From JBBRZF01 sp038236965 (GTDB lineage: Bacteria > Acidobacteriota > Terriglobia > Terriglobales > Acidobacteriaceae): a stretch of DNA of 12,994 nucleotides. Shown in pieces: positions 1 to 6,820 of this stretch (the first letter of the stretch is position 1; each line of letters begins with the position of its first letter). The translations under genes and the position numbers were made by a program. The DNA lies in assembly GCA_038236965.1 (NCBI GenBank), contig JBBRZF010000101.1, positions 1-12,994 on the forward strand, in the 5' to 3' direction. The notes below the pieces were generated by a model. It saw nothing but the letters and a program-made list of their open reading frames with translations. It was not told where the DNA came from and made no database searches.

Positions 1-1272
1 GCTGCCCTCCACCATCAGACGGAATCGTTCTTCGCTGAGGCGCAAGAGTTCTTGCGCGCGACGCTGTTCTTCGATGTTCTCCACCATCGCGACGAAAAAT
101 TTAGGCTCCTCTGTCGTAGCGCTCACAATCAGACGAACCCAGAGCAACTCTCCATCTTTTTTTATGTAGCGCTTCTCGATCGAGTACTGGCTGCGCTCTC
201 CCCGGATGAGTTCATCCAGCAGCGGCAGTTCCAGTTGAACATCGTCCGGGTGCGTGATCTCGCGAAATGGCCGGTTGCGGAGTTCCGCTTCGGTATATCC
301 CAGCATCTCCAGGTAGGCGGCATTCATCCGCGTCAGGCAGCCGTCGGGACCCGCGCCGGTGATGCCAATCCCGGCACTGTCAAAAATCGTCCTGTAAAGT
401 TTTTCTTTGTCGCGAAGGCGTTGCTGCGCAGCGTTCCTCTCCACCCAGTTGCCGATCTGCGACCCGATCGAGTTCAGACACGCAAGCGTCTCCCGGTCAT
501 TCTTGCGCAACTCTGAGGTGCTGAACTCCAGTGCTCCCCAAAGTTTCCCCGACAACAGAATCGGCACCGCCATGGCCGTTCGCATCTGCAGACGACAGTG
601 GTTCGCGCATTGGCAACAGGACAGCTCTTGCTCGACGTTCCGCTCGGTCGGAAGGCGATCTTCGCAAACATCGAAAACAATCTGTGGCCCGGGGGTGCAG
701 CCCGGCACATCGCCCGGACAATCCCTCGAGCGGATCCCGGGTTGCAGCCAGAGCGCGCGGCGAACCAATCCGCCCGCTTTTACCCGCCAAAATCCCCCGT
801 ATTCCCACCCGAGTTCTTCACAGATAGCTTCCAGTATCCTGTCCGCCTCATCCTTAGGAGAGCCCTCTTCACTGATGATCTCAAGCACTCGGTTCTGCGC
901 TGCTAAACGTTGTTCTGATCTCACCCGCTGGGTAACATCGAGCAACACCGAGATCGTGCCCTGCCGTTGGTGGTTTTCGTCGCTGAGGCTCAGCTCCCAG
1001 GCATGGAGATCGAGCATCTGCCCATCTTTGTGTCGCAGTCGCGCTGGCCTAAGCGAATCAGGATTCTGCTGCTCCGCCTTGTGCGACGCGGGCGCTCGCA
1101 CTTCTCCTTCGAACTCGAACCTGCGGCCGAGCATCTCCCCGGTGCGCCAGCCCAACAATTGTTCGGCGGCGTGGTTCCAGTCGGTGATCATTCCGGAAAG
1201 ATCGTGCGCGACCATTGGGATCGGCGCGCACTCAAAGGCGGAAAGTAGGGGACGGACTTCAAGCTGAAGCAT
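1..1272 (-). CDS. PAS-GAF-PAS-PAS sensor protein, N-terminal part (probable sensor histidine kinase), cut by left edge
   Basis: The frame is open from ATG at 1272 to base 1 (424 codons, no stop), with an upstream in-frame TGA at 1306-1308. Reading order: a PAS domain at about residues 8-120 (SGMITDWNHAAEQLLGW), a GAF domain at about 124-280 ending in IGSQIGNWVERN, and a second PAS/PAC at about 292-400 (YRTIFDSAGIGITG, then FREITHPDDVQLELP and a PAC-like IKKDGELLWVRLIVS). A third PAS opens at the edge (LRLSEERFRLMVEGS). Such chains normally precede a HisKA/HATPase kinase or a GGDEF/EAL output; none is within the window, so the output is inferred. No membrane segment is visible, suggesting a cytoplasmic sensor. 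The GAF domain carries an unusual cysteine cluster (Cys185-Cys226). There is no clear Shine-Dalgarno before the ATG; TTG at 1300-1302 is an alternative start. Confidence 0.85.
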   Translation of the reverse strand, partial: MLQLEVRPLLSAFECAPIPMVAHDLSGMITDWNHAAEQLLGWRTGEMLGRRFEFEGEVRAPASHKAEQQNPDSLRPARLRHKDGQMLDLHAWELSLSDENHQRQGTISVLLDVTQRVRSEQRLAAQNRVLEIISEEGSPKDEADRILEAICEELGWEYGGFWRVKAGGLVRRALWLQPGIRSRDCPGDVPGCTPGPQIVFDVCEDRLPTERNVEQELSCCQCANHCRLQMRTAMAVPILLSGKLWGALEFSTSELRKNDRETLACLNSIGSQIGNWVERNAAQQRLRDKEKLYRTIFDSAGIGITGAGPDGCLTRMNAAYLEMLGYTEAELRNRPFREITHPDDVQLELPLLDELIRGERSQYSIEKRYIKKDGELLWVRLIVSATTEEPKFFVAMVENIEEQRRAQELLRLSEERFRLMVEGS

Positions 1273-1695
1273 GGCTTGTCCAGGTCTCGATTCCGACAGC
1301 AAGGGTCAACCATAGCTGGCAGCAAACCCATTTAAGAGCGGCAGACGAGTTTCGCTTGCCGACGCATTAACTGCGAGGTCTACGGTCACGTTTCGGCGTG
1401 ATGACACGCGCCCAATCCCGTACAGAATCGTCGTGTACCTAATCTTCAGTTCTGTATTCGCTGTAAAGCTTGCAGCAATGCATTGCCGGAGCGTTAGCTC
1501 AAAAGCGTCGAATCGTATGGCCGATTCCACCCTTGGAACCTGTCCCAGTTCCGAACGTTGCGGCTGCCTGGAACTAAGGCATTCTTCCGGCACACTACGG
1601 CGACCGCCTGATTGATGAAGGCATGTACCCCTCCTATTCTCGACTTGCGGATTGGTTGACGCGTGTCCGGCAAACGACCGGGCTGCGGCCGCAGC
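1273..1695. other. divergent intergenic region, no gene recognised
   Basis: This stretch separates the minus-strand sensor from the plus-strand ABC exporter and should hold both promoters. I see no convincing -35/-10 pair, RNA gene or terminator. Short dyads built on GGAAC/GTTCC occur around 1545-1575. Open frames here, such as the minus-strand one at 1306-1779, have no recognisable protein features. A good AGGAGG lies 5 nt before a minus-strand ATG at 1624-1622, but that frame stops after nine codons. The plus-strand frame is also open from a GTG at 1663. Confidence 0.5.
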
Positions 1696-3522
1696 ATGAG
1701 GAACGAATTGGAAATTCGCGCTAACGATCATCTGCTCTGGCGGCGCCTGGCGAAATTTGCCCGGCCCAAATGGCCGCACCTTGCCGGAATCGTCGTACTC
1801 AGCGTATTTGCAACCCCTCTCGCCATCCTTGTCCCACTCCCGCTGAAGATCGCAGTAGATAGTGTGCTGGGCAAACGGGCAGTTCCTGATTGGCTGGTCC
1901 GCCTGGCGCCCTGGTCAGCCACGCTTTCCAAGACCAGCGTTCTTGCTCTTGCCGCCGGATTACTGCTCGCAATCTCCATTCTCATGAGTGCCCAGTCGCT
2001 GGCCAGTTGGCTCTTGCAGACGTACACCGGAGAAAAGTTGGTACACGATCTCCGCGGCCTCTTGCTTTGGCATTCGCAACGTCTCAGTCTCGCCTTCCAC
2101 GACCGCCGGGGAAGTAACGACACTTCCTATCGCATCCAGTATGACGCTCCCGCGATACAAGGAATCCTGATCCAAGGACTAGTTCCGCTCATCAGTGCCG
2201 TCGTCGGATTCTGCGCCATGCTCTACGTCACTACGCGCATCAGTTGGCCGTTGGCGACGATTGCGCTCATCCTTTCACCCGTCCTCTTTCTGCTCGCCCG
2301 GCATTCCAGCCGCAAGGTTCGTGTCGGTCACGACGAGATCCGCGAACTCGACAGTTCCGCCATGCTCGTTCTCAATGAAGCTCTTGCATCCGTTCGTGCC
2401 GTGAAGGCTTTCGGACAGGAAGGTTTTGAGGATGATCTGTTTCGCCGCAAATCGCGGGTACGCATGTCGGAACAGGTTCGCCTCGCCTTTATACAGGCCA
2501 CCTTCCACGTGCTAATCGGGTTGACGATCGCTATCGGCACCGCGGCTGCCCTGTTCGTTGGAGTCTCCCAGGTGCAGGCCGGGACCATCACCGTTGGCGA
2601 ATTCCTTCTTGTGATGGCTTACATGGCGCAACTCTATGAACCCCTGCGCATGATCAGCACCAAGATTCCCGAACTCCAGAGCTCTATCGTAAGTGCCCAA
2701 CGGGCCTTTGCGCTTCTCGATGAGGTTCCGGAACTGGGCGATTCAGGGACAACAAAGGGTTCCGTCGTGCGCGGAGATATCACCTTCGAATCCGTTTCCT
2801 TCCAATACGCGGCCAGCGTCAGGCGTGTATTGCACGACGTTACCTTCGCCATTCCCGCCGGAAAGCGAGTGGGAATCATCGGCCCCAGCGGCTCCGGCAA
2901 GAGCACCTTGGTCAACCTTTTGACTCGCTTCTACGATCCCACGGAAGGACGCATTCGGCTTGATGGCATCGACCTGCGGAACTACAAACTCGCCGATCTT
3001 CGCAGTTACTTCTCCATCGTGCTGCAAGACCCCATGTTGTTCTCCACTACCATCGCCGGAAACATCGCCTACGGACGTCCCAACGCCAGTCGCTCTGAAG
3101 TCATCCAGGCCGCCAAGCTCGCAAACGCCGATGATTTCATCAGGATCTTGCCACTGGGGTACGACACGCCTATCGGTGACAAAGGCGTTCGCCTTTCCGG
3201 AGGCGAGCGTCAGCGCATTGCGCTCGCTCGCGCATTCCTGAAAGACGCGCCCTTCCTTATTCTCGACGAACCCACCAGCGCCGTGGACATTCGCGCCGAA
3301 TCCGTCATCATGGATGCGACTCGCAAACTGATGGAGCACCGCACCACGTTCATGATCGCGCACCGGCTCAGCACGGTGCAGGCTTGTGATCTTATTTTGG
3401 TCTTGAAAGCGGGAAGGCTTGTACTGCTGACGTCCGACCTGTCGGAAGCCGCCACTCACCTGGTCGACAAGACGCCGGAGCAGGCAACCATAGCGCGCGC
3501 GGGGTTGGAACTCGTTCACTAA
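1696..3522 (+). CDS. ABC exporter half-transporter (MsbA/MdlB type, fused permease-ATPase)
   Basis: One polypeptide carries a type-I exporter membrane domain (about residues 25-310) followed by a nucleotide-binding domain (about 345-585), the layout of homodimeric MsbA/LmrA-like exporters that move lipids, drugs or peptides outward at the expense of ATP. Visible motifs, numbered from ATG 1696: Walker A GPSGSGKST at 396, Q-loop VLQDPMLF, signature LSGGERQR from 500, Walker B FLILDEP with catalytic Glu525, D-loop SAVD and H-loop IAHRLST with His556. All catalytic residues are present, so it should be active. The frame is open from GTG at 1663, but the extra residues (SGKRPGCGRS) look unlike a protein start, so ATG 1696 is preferred; neither has a good ribosome site. 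No substrate-defining neighbour or N-terminal peptidase domain is seen. Its stop overlaps the stop of the convergent regulator gene. Confidence 0.93.
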   Translation: MRNELEIRANDHLLWRRLAKFARPKWPHLAGIVVLSVFATPLAILVPLPLKIAVDSVLGKRAVPDWLVRLAPWSATLSKTSVLALAAGLLLAISILMSAQSLASWLLQTYTGEKLVHDLRGLLLWHSQRLSLAFHDRRGSNDTSYRIQYDAPAIQGILIQGLVPLISAVVGFCAMLYVTTRISWPLATIALILSPVLFLLARHSSRKVRVGHDEIRELDSSAMLVLNEALASVRAVKAFGQEGFEDDLFRRKSRVRMSEQVRLAFIQATFHVLIGLTIAIGTAAALFVGVSQVQAGTITVGEFLLVMAYMAQLYEPLRMISTKIPELQSSIVSAQRAFALLDEVPELGDSGTTKGSVVRGDITFESVSFQYAASVRRVLHDVTFAIPAGKRVGIIGPSGSGKSTLVNLLTRFYDPTEGRIRLDGIDLRNYKLADLRSYFSIVLQDPMLFSTTIAGNIAYGRPNASRSEVIQAAKLANADDFIRILPLGYDTPIGDKGVRLSGGERQRIALARAFLKDAPFLILDEPTSAVDIRAESVIMDATRKLMEHRTTFMIAHRLSTVQACDLILVLKAGRLVLLTSDLSEAATHLVDKTPEQATIARAGLELVH

Positions 3523-4273
3523 TCCGGCTTTTGCATCATTTTCAAACGCAAGGAACGTGCAACCTCATCTGCCAGCGCGGTGCGTTGCTTCACAAATTCT
3601 TCGGGCGCATGTTCATACGTCTCCGCCCAGATGCATTGCGTGTCATCGGATTGAAAGAGCATCGTGGTCAGACGCAGCTTGTTCCGTATTCGTCGCACCC
3701 GGGCGGCCACTACGAATTCAACATGGAGTGCGCGCCCGATCTCGTCGATCGCCCGGCCCTGAAGATTGCGTTCTCTCAAATCCCCGTTGCTCACTACCGT
3801 CACCTGAGGCGCCTGGTTCCGCAGCATCTTGCTTAGTTCGGTGGAGAATCCGAGGACCTGATCTTGCATAATCCCACCCACCGCCTCCGTAGGCAGCACC
3901 GCAATTCGCAAGGCAGTCTTGGAGCGCGAGGCTTCCGTCCAGCCTACGATCTCGTAGGGATGTATGAAGCGATAGCCGCGGCTTCCCAATGTCTCGATGT
4001 ACCTGGACTCTTCAGAGGAGTCGCCCAGTGCCAGCCTTACCTTACGTATCGCGGCATTCAGCCCCTGATTGGTTTGCACATGGGTATTCGGCCACATCAT
4101 CGCCGCCGCTTGTTCGCGTGTAACCACGTTCCCAAGTCCCAGCAGGATGGCAGCCAGAAGTTGGAATGGTTTTTCCTGCAGAGGTACGCGCTTCCCGTTT
4201 TCAAAAAGAGTTCCCCCCAGGATATTGGCTTCAAATGGACCAAAGCGGAACCGGTTGGTGTGGGCTTCTGCAT
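3519..4273 (-). CDS. winged-helix transcriptional regulator with TolB/FlgO-like domain, frame broken near start
   Basis: The main frame reads NRFRFGPFEANILGG, then VPLQEKPFQLLAAIL and VTREQAAAMMWPNTHV, and ends the domain with YIETLGSRGYRFIHP. This is an OmpR/CadC-type winged helix (Trans_reg_C) that binds DNA. The following ~130 residues (ALRIAVLPTEAVGG ... WAETYEHAPEEF) match the TolB N-terminal-like domain often joined to such winged helices. No phospho-receiver, membrane segment or TPR array is present; the protein ends at 3519 right after the TolB-like part, so it is shorter than the usual TPR-bearing members. The homologous frame has no ATG, GTG or TTG between a TAA at 4278-4280 and GTG 4127, which lies inside the DNA-binding domain. 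The only sensible ATG (4273, MQKPTP) is in another frame, so one base appears lost near 4254-4262. It may be a sequencing error, a recent mutation or programmed shifting. Target genes are unknown. Confidence 0.8.
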
Positions 4274-4514
4274 GGCTTTATTCCGTGTATAGGCTACCAA
4301 GCAAAATTCATTCCGGATTAACCACTTCACTCTTGTTCTGGAATCAGAACAAGCCACGAAACCCACCAGTCGTCAGATTCCAGTGCTGGGCTCGTCCTTG
4401 CGAATTTCTGGGAGCCCTGTCTCCGCCACCAAGCCCACCACTCGACAGGCAAATTCTAGATTCAGGGTTGAACCCACCAGCTTGCAGCTGCGAAAACGGT
4501 GGGTCGCAAAATAT
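4274..4514. other. intergenic region with short CCCACCA repeats, no gene
   Basis: The stretch lies between the regulator start and the terminator of the M64 peptidase gene. CCCACCA occurs at 4362, 4434 and 4473, and two of these copies are AACCCACCAG-like; AGATTC also recurs at 4375 and 4458. Small open frames here (for example on the minus strand, 4344-4538) have no recognisable content. The region should contain the promoter for the regulator. Confidence 0.45.
4333..4352. promoter_or_regulatory. perfect dyad TTGTTCTG-N4-CAGAACAA, possible operator
   Basis: A perfect 8-bp inverted repeat with a 4-base spacer (GAAT) lies 60-80 bp upstream of the ATG of the winged-helix regulator. A related, shorter dyad with the same core (TTCTG-N4-CAGAA) lies at 4579-4592. 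The position fits an autoregulatory operator; that function is inferred. It is not followed by a T-run, so it is unlikely to be a terminator. Confidence 0.35.
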
Positions 4515-4544
4515 AAAAGGGTGGCGTTTGTCCGCCACCCTTTT
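4515..4544 (-). terminator. Rho-independent terminator (bidirectional form) of M64 peptidase gene
   Basis: A perfect 12-bp stem AAAAGGGTGGCG (4515-4526) pairs with CGCCACCCTTTT (4533-4544) around a 6-base loop. A U-tract follows on either strand. It lies about 50 bp past the stop of the minus-strand M64 gene and can also stop plus-strand read-through. Confidence 0.85.
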
Positions 4545-4578
4545 CGTCGGCCAAACCGCGCCAACTTTTAAACTACTG

Positions 4579-4592
4579 TTCTGATTTCAGAA
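4579..4592. promoter_or_regulatory. second dyad TTCTG-N4-CAGAA
   Basis: Five-base arms with an ATTT spacer share the core of the dyad at 4333-4352. It lies between the terminator and the stop codon of the M64 gene, an unlikely place for a promoter operator, so it may be chance or a secondary site of the same factor. Confidence 0.2.
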
Positions 4593-4595
4593 AAA

Positions 4596-6008
4596 CTACT
4601 TGCTGCTATAGAGCTGGATAACCCGTTCGATAGCTCTCTGGCACACCCGGCAAAATGAATCGGTACGCGTGAACATGATGCAATTTGCCTGCGGACGGTA
4701 GTACCCCTTCGCCTCGTAGATCGCCCCTTCGAAGGCGCCGACCTTACCTGCATACTTTTCCGTACCCAGCATCTGCTCTTCGTGCGCTTTCTCCTGGTTG
4801 AAGAGCAAATCCATCTCGCTCTCCGGCTTGTTGTCCTTCCGTATCTGCCGCCGCGTTTTCTGTATGTTCAATGAATATTGTTCGAACGCTTCCTTTTCCC
4901 ACGGCGTCGGAATGGGCGTGCCCTTCTCCACCAAGTCTCCCCATTTCAAATTCTTTGGATCCAGCAATGCGGTCGCATTCGGCTCCCACGGTTCTACTTT
5001 TTCTGTCGGTGATCCGTATGCGACGTCAGACGTGTAGTATTCGTCAGCCAAGCCGGCAAAGTGGTGTCCGAATTCGTGAACAAAAACATACGGAGCCCAG
5101 AGGCTGTCTGCTGCCACCGTGCTGTACAGCCCAAAGATGCCACCGCCCCCGTAAGTCTGGTTATTCACAAGCACTTCGACAAACTCATACGGCGCCCAGG
5201 AAGCTGCATCACGAAATGCATGATTGTCGAAGGTCAAAACATAGCGTTCCGAGCCGAACGCATCGTACGTTGCTCCTATCGCCGAGCGCCGATGCACTCC
5301 GGTTGAGGGGCGCGAGATGCCTGGCTCCGGAGAGGCAGGGCAGAGCGCCCAAACATTGAAGTCGTGACGATGTGTCTTGAAGGGCTCTGTCGAGAACAAG
5401 ATTTCCGTCAAACGCCGCGCATCCTTCTCGCACTTAGGGCGCTGTGCTTCCAGGTAGCCGTCTCCTAAAATCAGGAAGTCCACCTTCTGACTGGGATCCC
5501 CATTCTTTTCGATGGAGATCAATCCGCCCGCCGACATTGGTTTCGACGTATCCGCGAACATGCTATTCGGATCGACCGTTGTCTTCCATATCTCGGTCCA
5601 TCCATTCTTCGCGTCGCGTTTCTTCAACGTGATTTCGACCACGCCTTGGGGGCGAGGGAAGCGGAATGATTCGCCGAACGTGCGATTTATCGTCTTCGCT
5701 TCGTCAGTCGTCTCCCATTCTCCGAAGATAGAAGCGAATCCGCACGAATAATAGATTTCCTTCGAACCCTTGTCCCGGACCTCGAACAGATATCTGCCCA
5801 GATTCGAATCGTCCACTCGCTGGCTCAGGCTTCCCGGCCATGGCAATGGTTCCACCACTACGCGCTCCAGCGAGAACATTTCCGTTTTAGAGTTTCCGGT
5901 ATGGAAGTAATCCACCCGCAGTGTCTGTGGCTGCGTCAACGCAATCTGCGCGCTCGCACATCCTGCAATCCATAAGATTAGTATTGCTAACAGCGCCTTC
6001 ATTCTCAT
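4596..6008 (-). CDS. secreted M64-family zinc metallopeptidase (IgA-peptidase M64), probable lipoprotein
   Basis: 470 residues. The N-terminus (MRMKALLAILILWIAGCASA) is a signal peptide with a lipobox-like IAGC at residues 14-17, so export and lipidation are likely; signal peptidase I cleavage after ASA is an alternative. A beta-rich N-terminal region (about 25-150) precedes the catalytic part, which starts near ISIEKNGDPSQKVDFLILGDGY. The zinc site is HEFGHHFAGLADEY with His311, Glu312, His315 and Asp322, the HExxHxxxGxxD arrangement of the M64 family. Family members are exported proteases; the true substrate is unknown and the 'IgA' name should not be taken literally in a soil bacterium. 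The C-terminal region has several cysteines (CIMFTRTDSFCRVCQRA). A TACAAT/TTGGAA promoter lies just upstream, and the gene is divergent from peptidase E. Confidence 0.85.
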   Translation of the reverse strand: MRMKALLAILILWIAGCASAQIALTQPQTLRVDYFHTGNSKTEMFSLERVVVEPLPWPGSLSQRVDDSNLGRYLFEVRDKGSKEIYYSCGFASIFGEWETTDEAKTINRTFGESFRFPRPQGVVEITLKKRDAKNGWTEIWKTTVDPNSMFADTSKPMSAGGLISIEKNGDPSQKVDFLILGDGYLEAQRPKCEKDARRLTEILFSTEPFKTHRHDFNVWALCPASPEPGISRPSTGVHRRSAIGATYDAFGSERYVLTFDNHAFRDAASWAPYEFVEVLVNNQTYGGGGIFGLYSTVAADSLWAPYVFVHEFGHHFAGLADEYYTSDVAYGSPTEKVEPWEPNATALLDPKNLKWGDLVEKGTPIPTPWEKEAFEQYSLNIQKTRRQIRKDNKPESEMDLLFNQEKAHEEQMLGTEKYAGKVGAFEGAIYEAKGYYRPQANCIMFTRTDSFCRVCQRAIERVIQLYSSK

Positions 6009-6015
6009 GCGCGGA

Positions 6016-6045
6016 ATTGTACGTCTCCAGAGACATCAATTCCAA
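6016..6045 (-). promoter_or_regulatory. predicted sigma-70-type promoter for M64 gene
   Basis: On the minus strand, TTGGAA (6045-6040, 4/6 to TTGACA) and TACAAT (6021-6016, 5/6 to TATAAT) are separated by 18 bp. Transcription would begin about at the ATG (6008), implying a very short leader or a leaderless message; the only GGAG in the leader is 14 nt before the ATG, too far to serve it. Confidence 0.35.
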
Positions 6046-6105
6046 TGCATACCAGTTCGCGCATTCGCGTTCCCTCTGTTACCTTGTCTTTTTCAGGAGC
6101 ACAGC

Positions 6106-6813
6106 ATGACTATCGCTTCCGCCAGTCGCCTACTTCTTATCAGCACCTCGACCGTCTTCGGCACTGGATACCTCGACCACGCAGAACCCGAGATTCTCGA
6201 CCACCTCTCTGGCGTCAAGCGCGTGCTCTTCCTTCCTTATGCATTAGCCGACCACAATGCCTACGCAGCCAAGGTGCGCGAACGCTTGGAACGGATGCAC
6301 TTCGCCCTAGACTCCATTCATGACGAATCCGATCCTCGCTCGGCCGTCGTCGCAGCGGAAGCGATCTTTATTGGCGGCGGAAACACCTTCCGGCTCTTGA
6401 AGTCGCTGTACGACCACAGTCTCATCGAGCCTATACGCGCGCGCGTGGCTGCGGGCATGCCCTACATGGGAGCCAGCGCCGGGTCTAACGTTGCCGGCCC
6501 AACCATTCGCACAACCAACGACATGCCGATCGCCCAGCCGCCAACCTTCGACGCGCTTAACCTTTTTCCCTATCAAATCAATCCGCACTACGTCGACGCC
6601 GACCCCTCCTCCAAGCACATGGGCGAAACCCGCGAAGAACGTCTACTGCAATATCTAGAGGACAACGAGGTTCCCGTCATCGGACTTCGCGAAGGCGCGA
6701 TCCTCCGCGTCCGCGAAGGGAAGGCGCATTTGCGCGGACAAGCAGACGCGCGTATTTTCCGCCGTGGCGTTGAGCAGACGGAAGTGAAGCTGGGCAGTCT
6801 TATCGAACTCTAG
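6106..6813 (+). CDS. pepE: peptidase E (alpha-aspartyl dipeptidase, family S51)
   Basis: 235 residues, close to enterobacterial PepE (about 229). PepE is a cytoplasmic serine peptidase that hydrolyses dipeptides with N-terminal aspartate. The nucleophile elbow GASAGSN has Ser124 in the G-x-S-A-G position, and the catalytic His is in NPHYVDA (His161). The region IFIGGGNTFRLLKSL is the conserved glycine-rich strand of the family. The start at 6106 has AGGAG six to seven bases upstream (6095-6099). The frame is open further back to 6007, but that would overlap the divergent M64 gene and adds a non-homologous segment. Together with M64 it could serve peptide recycling, but the two are separately transcribed. 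Its stop is 7 bp from the convergent galE stop with no hairpin between. Confidence 0.92.
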   Translation: MTIASASRLLLISTSTVFGTGYLDHAEPEILDHLSGVKRVLFLPYALADHNAYAAKVRERLERMHFALDSIHDESDPRSAVVAAEAIFIGGGNTFRLLKSLYDHSLIEPIRARVAAGMPYMGASAGSNVAGPTIRTTNDMPIAQPPTFDALNLFPYQINPHYVDADPSSKHMGETREERLLQYLEDNEVPVIGLREGAILRVREGKAHLRGQADARIFRRGVEQTEVKLGSLIEL

Positions 6814-6820
6814 GAATGGG

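Noticed and set aside
407..1267. 286-codon plus-strand open frame
   Set aside because: It lies antisense to the PAS/GAF sensor, is Ser/Arg/Cys-rich and has no domain; the minus-strand frame carries clear PAS and GAF motifs.
1591..1640. AGGAGG followed by ATG and a nine-codon minus-strand frame (ATG at 1624)
   Set aside because: The ribosome-site match is good, but there is no downstream minus-strand gene it could lead and no attenuator hairpins, so a leader peptide is not supported.
1306..1779. 157-codon minus-strand open frame between the sensor and the exporter
   Set aside because: No signal, domain or ribosome site, and it overlaps the exporter start; low-quality composition.
2743..3519. 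258-codon minus-strand open frame
   Set aside because: Antisense to the ATPase domain of the ABC exporter, with no recognisable motif.
4515..4544. attenuator or riboswitch upstream of the winged-helix regulator
   Set aside because: The hairpin is placed after the M64 stop and is a simple perfect terminator stem; it lies about 240 bp from the regulator start with no conserved aptamer visible.
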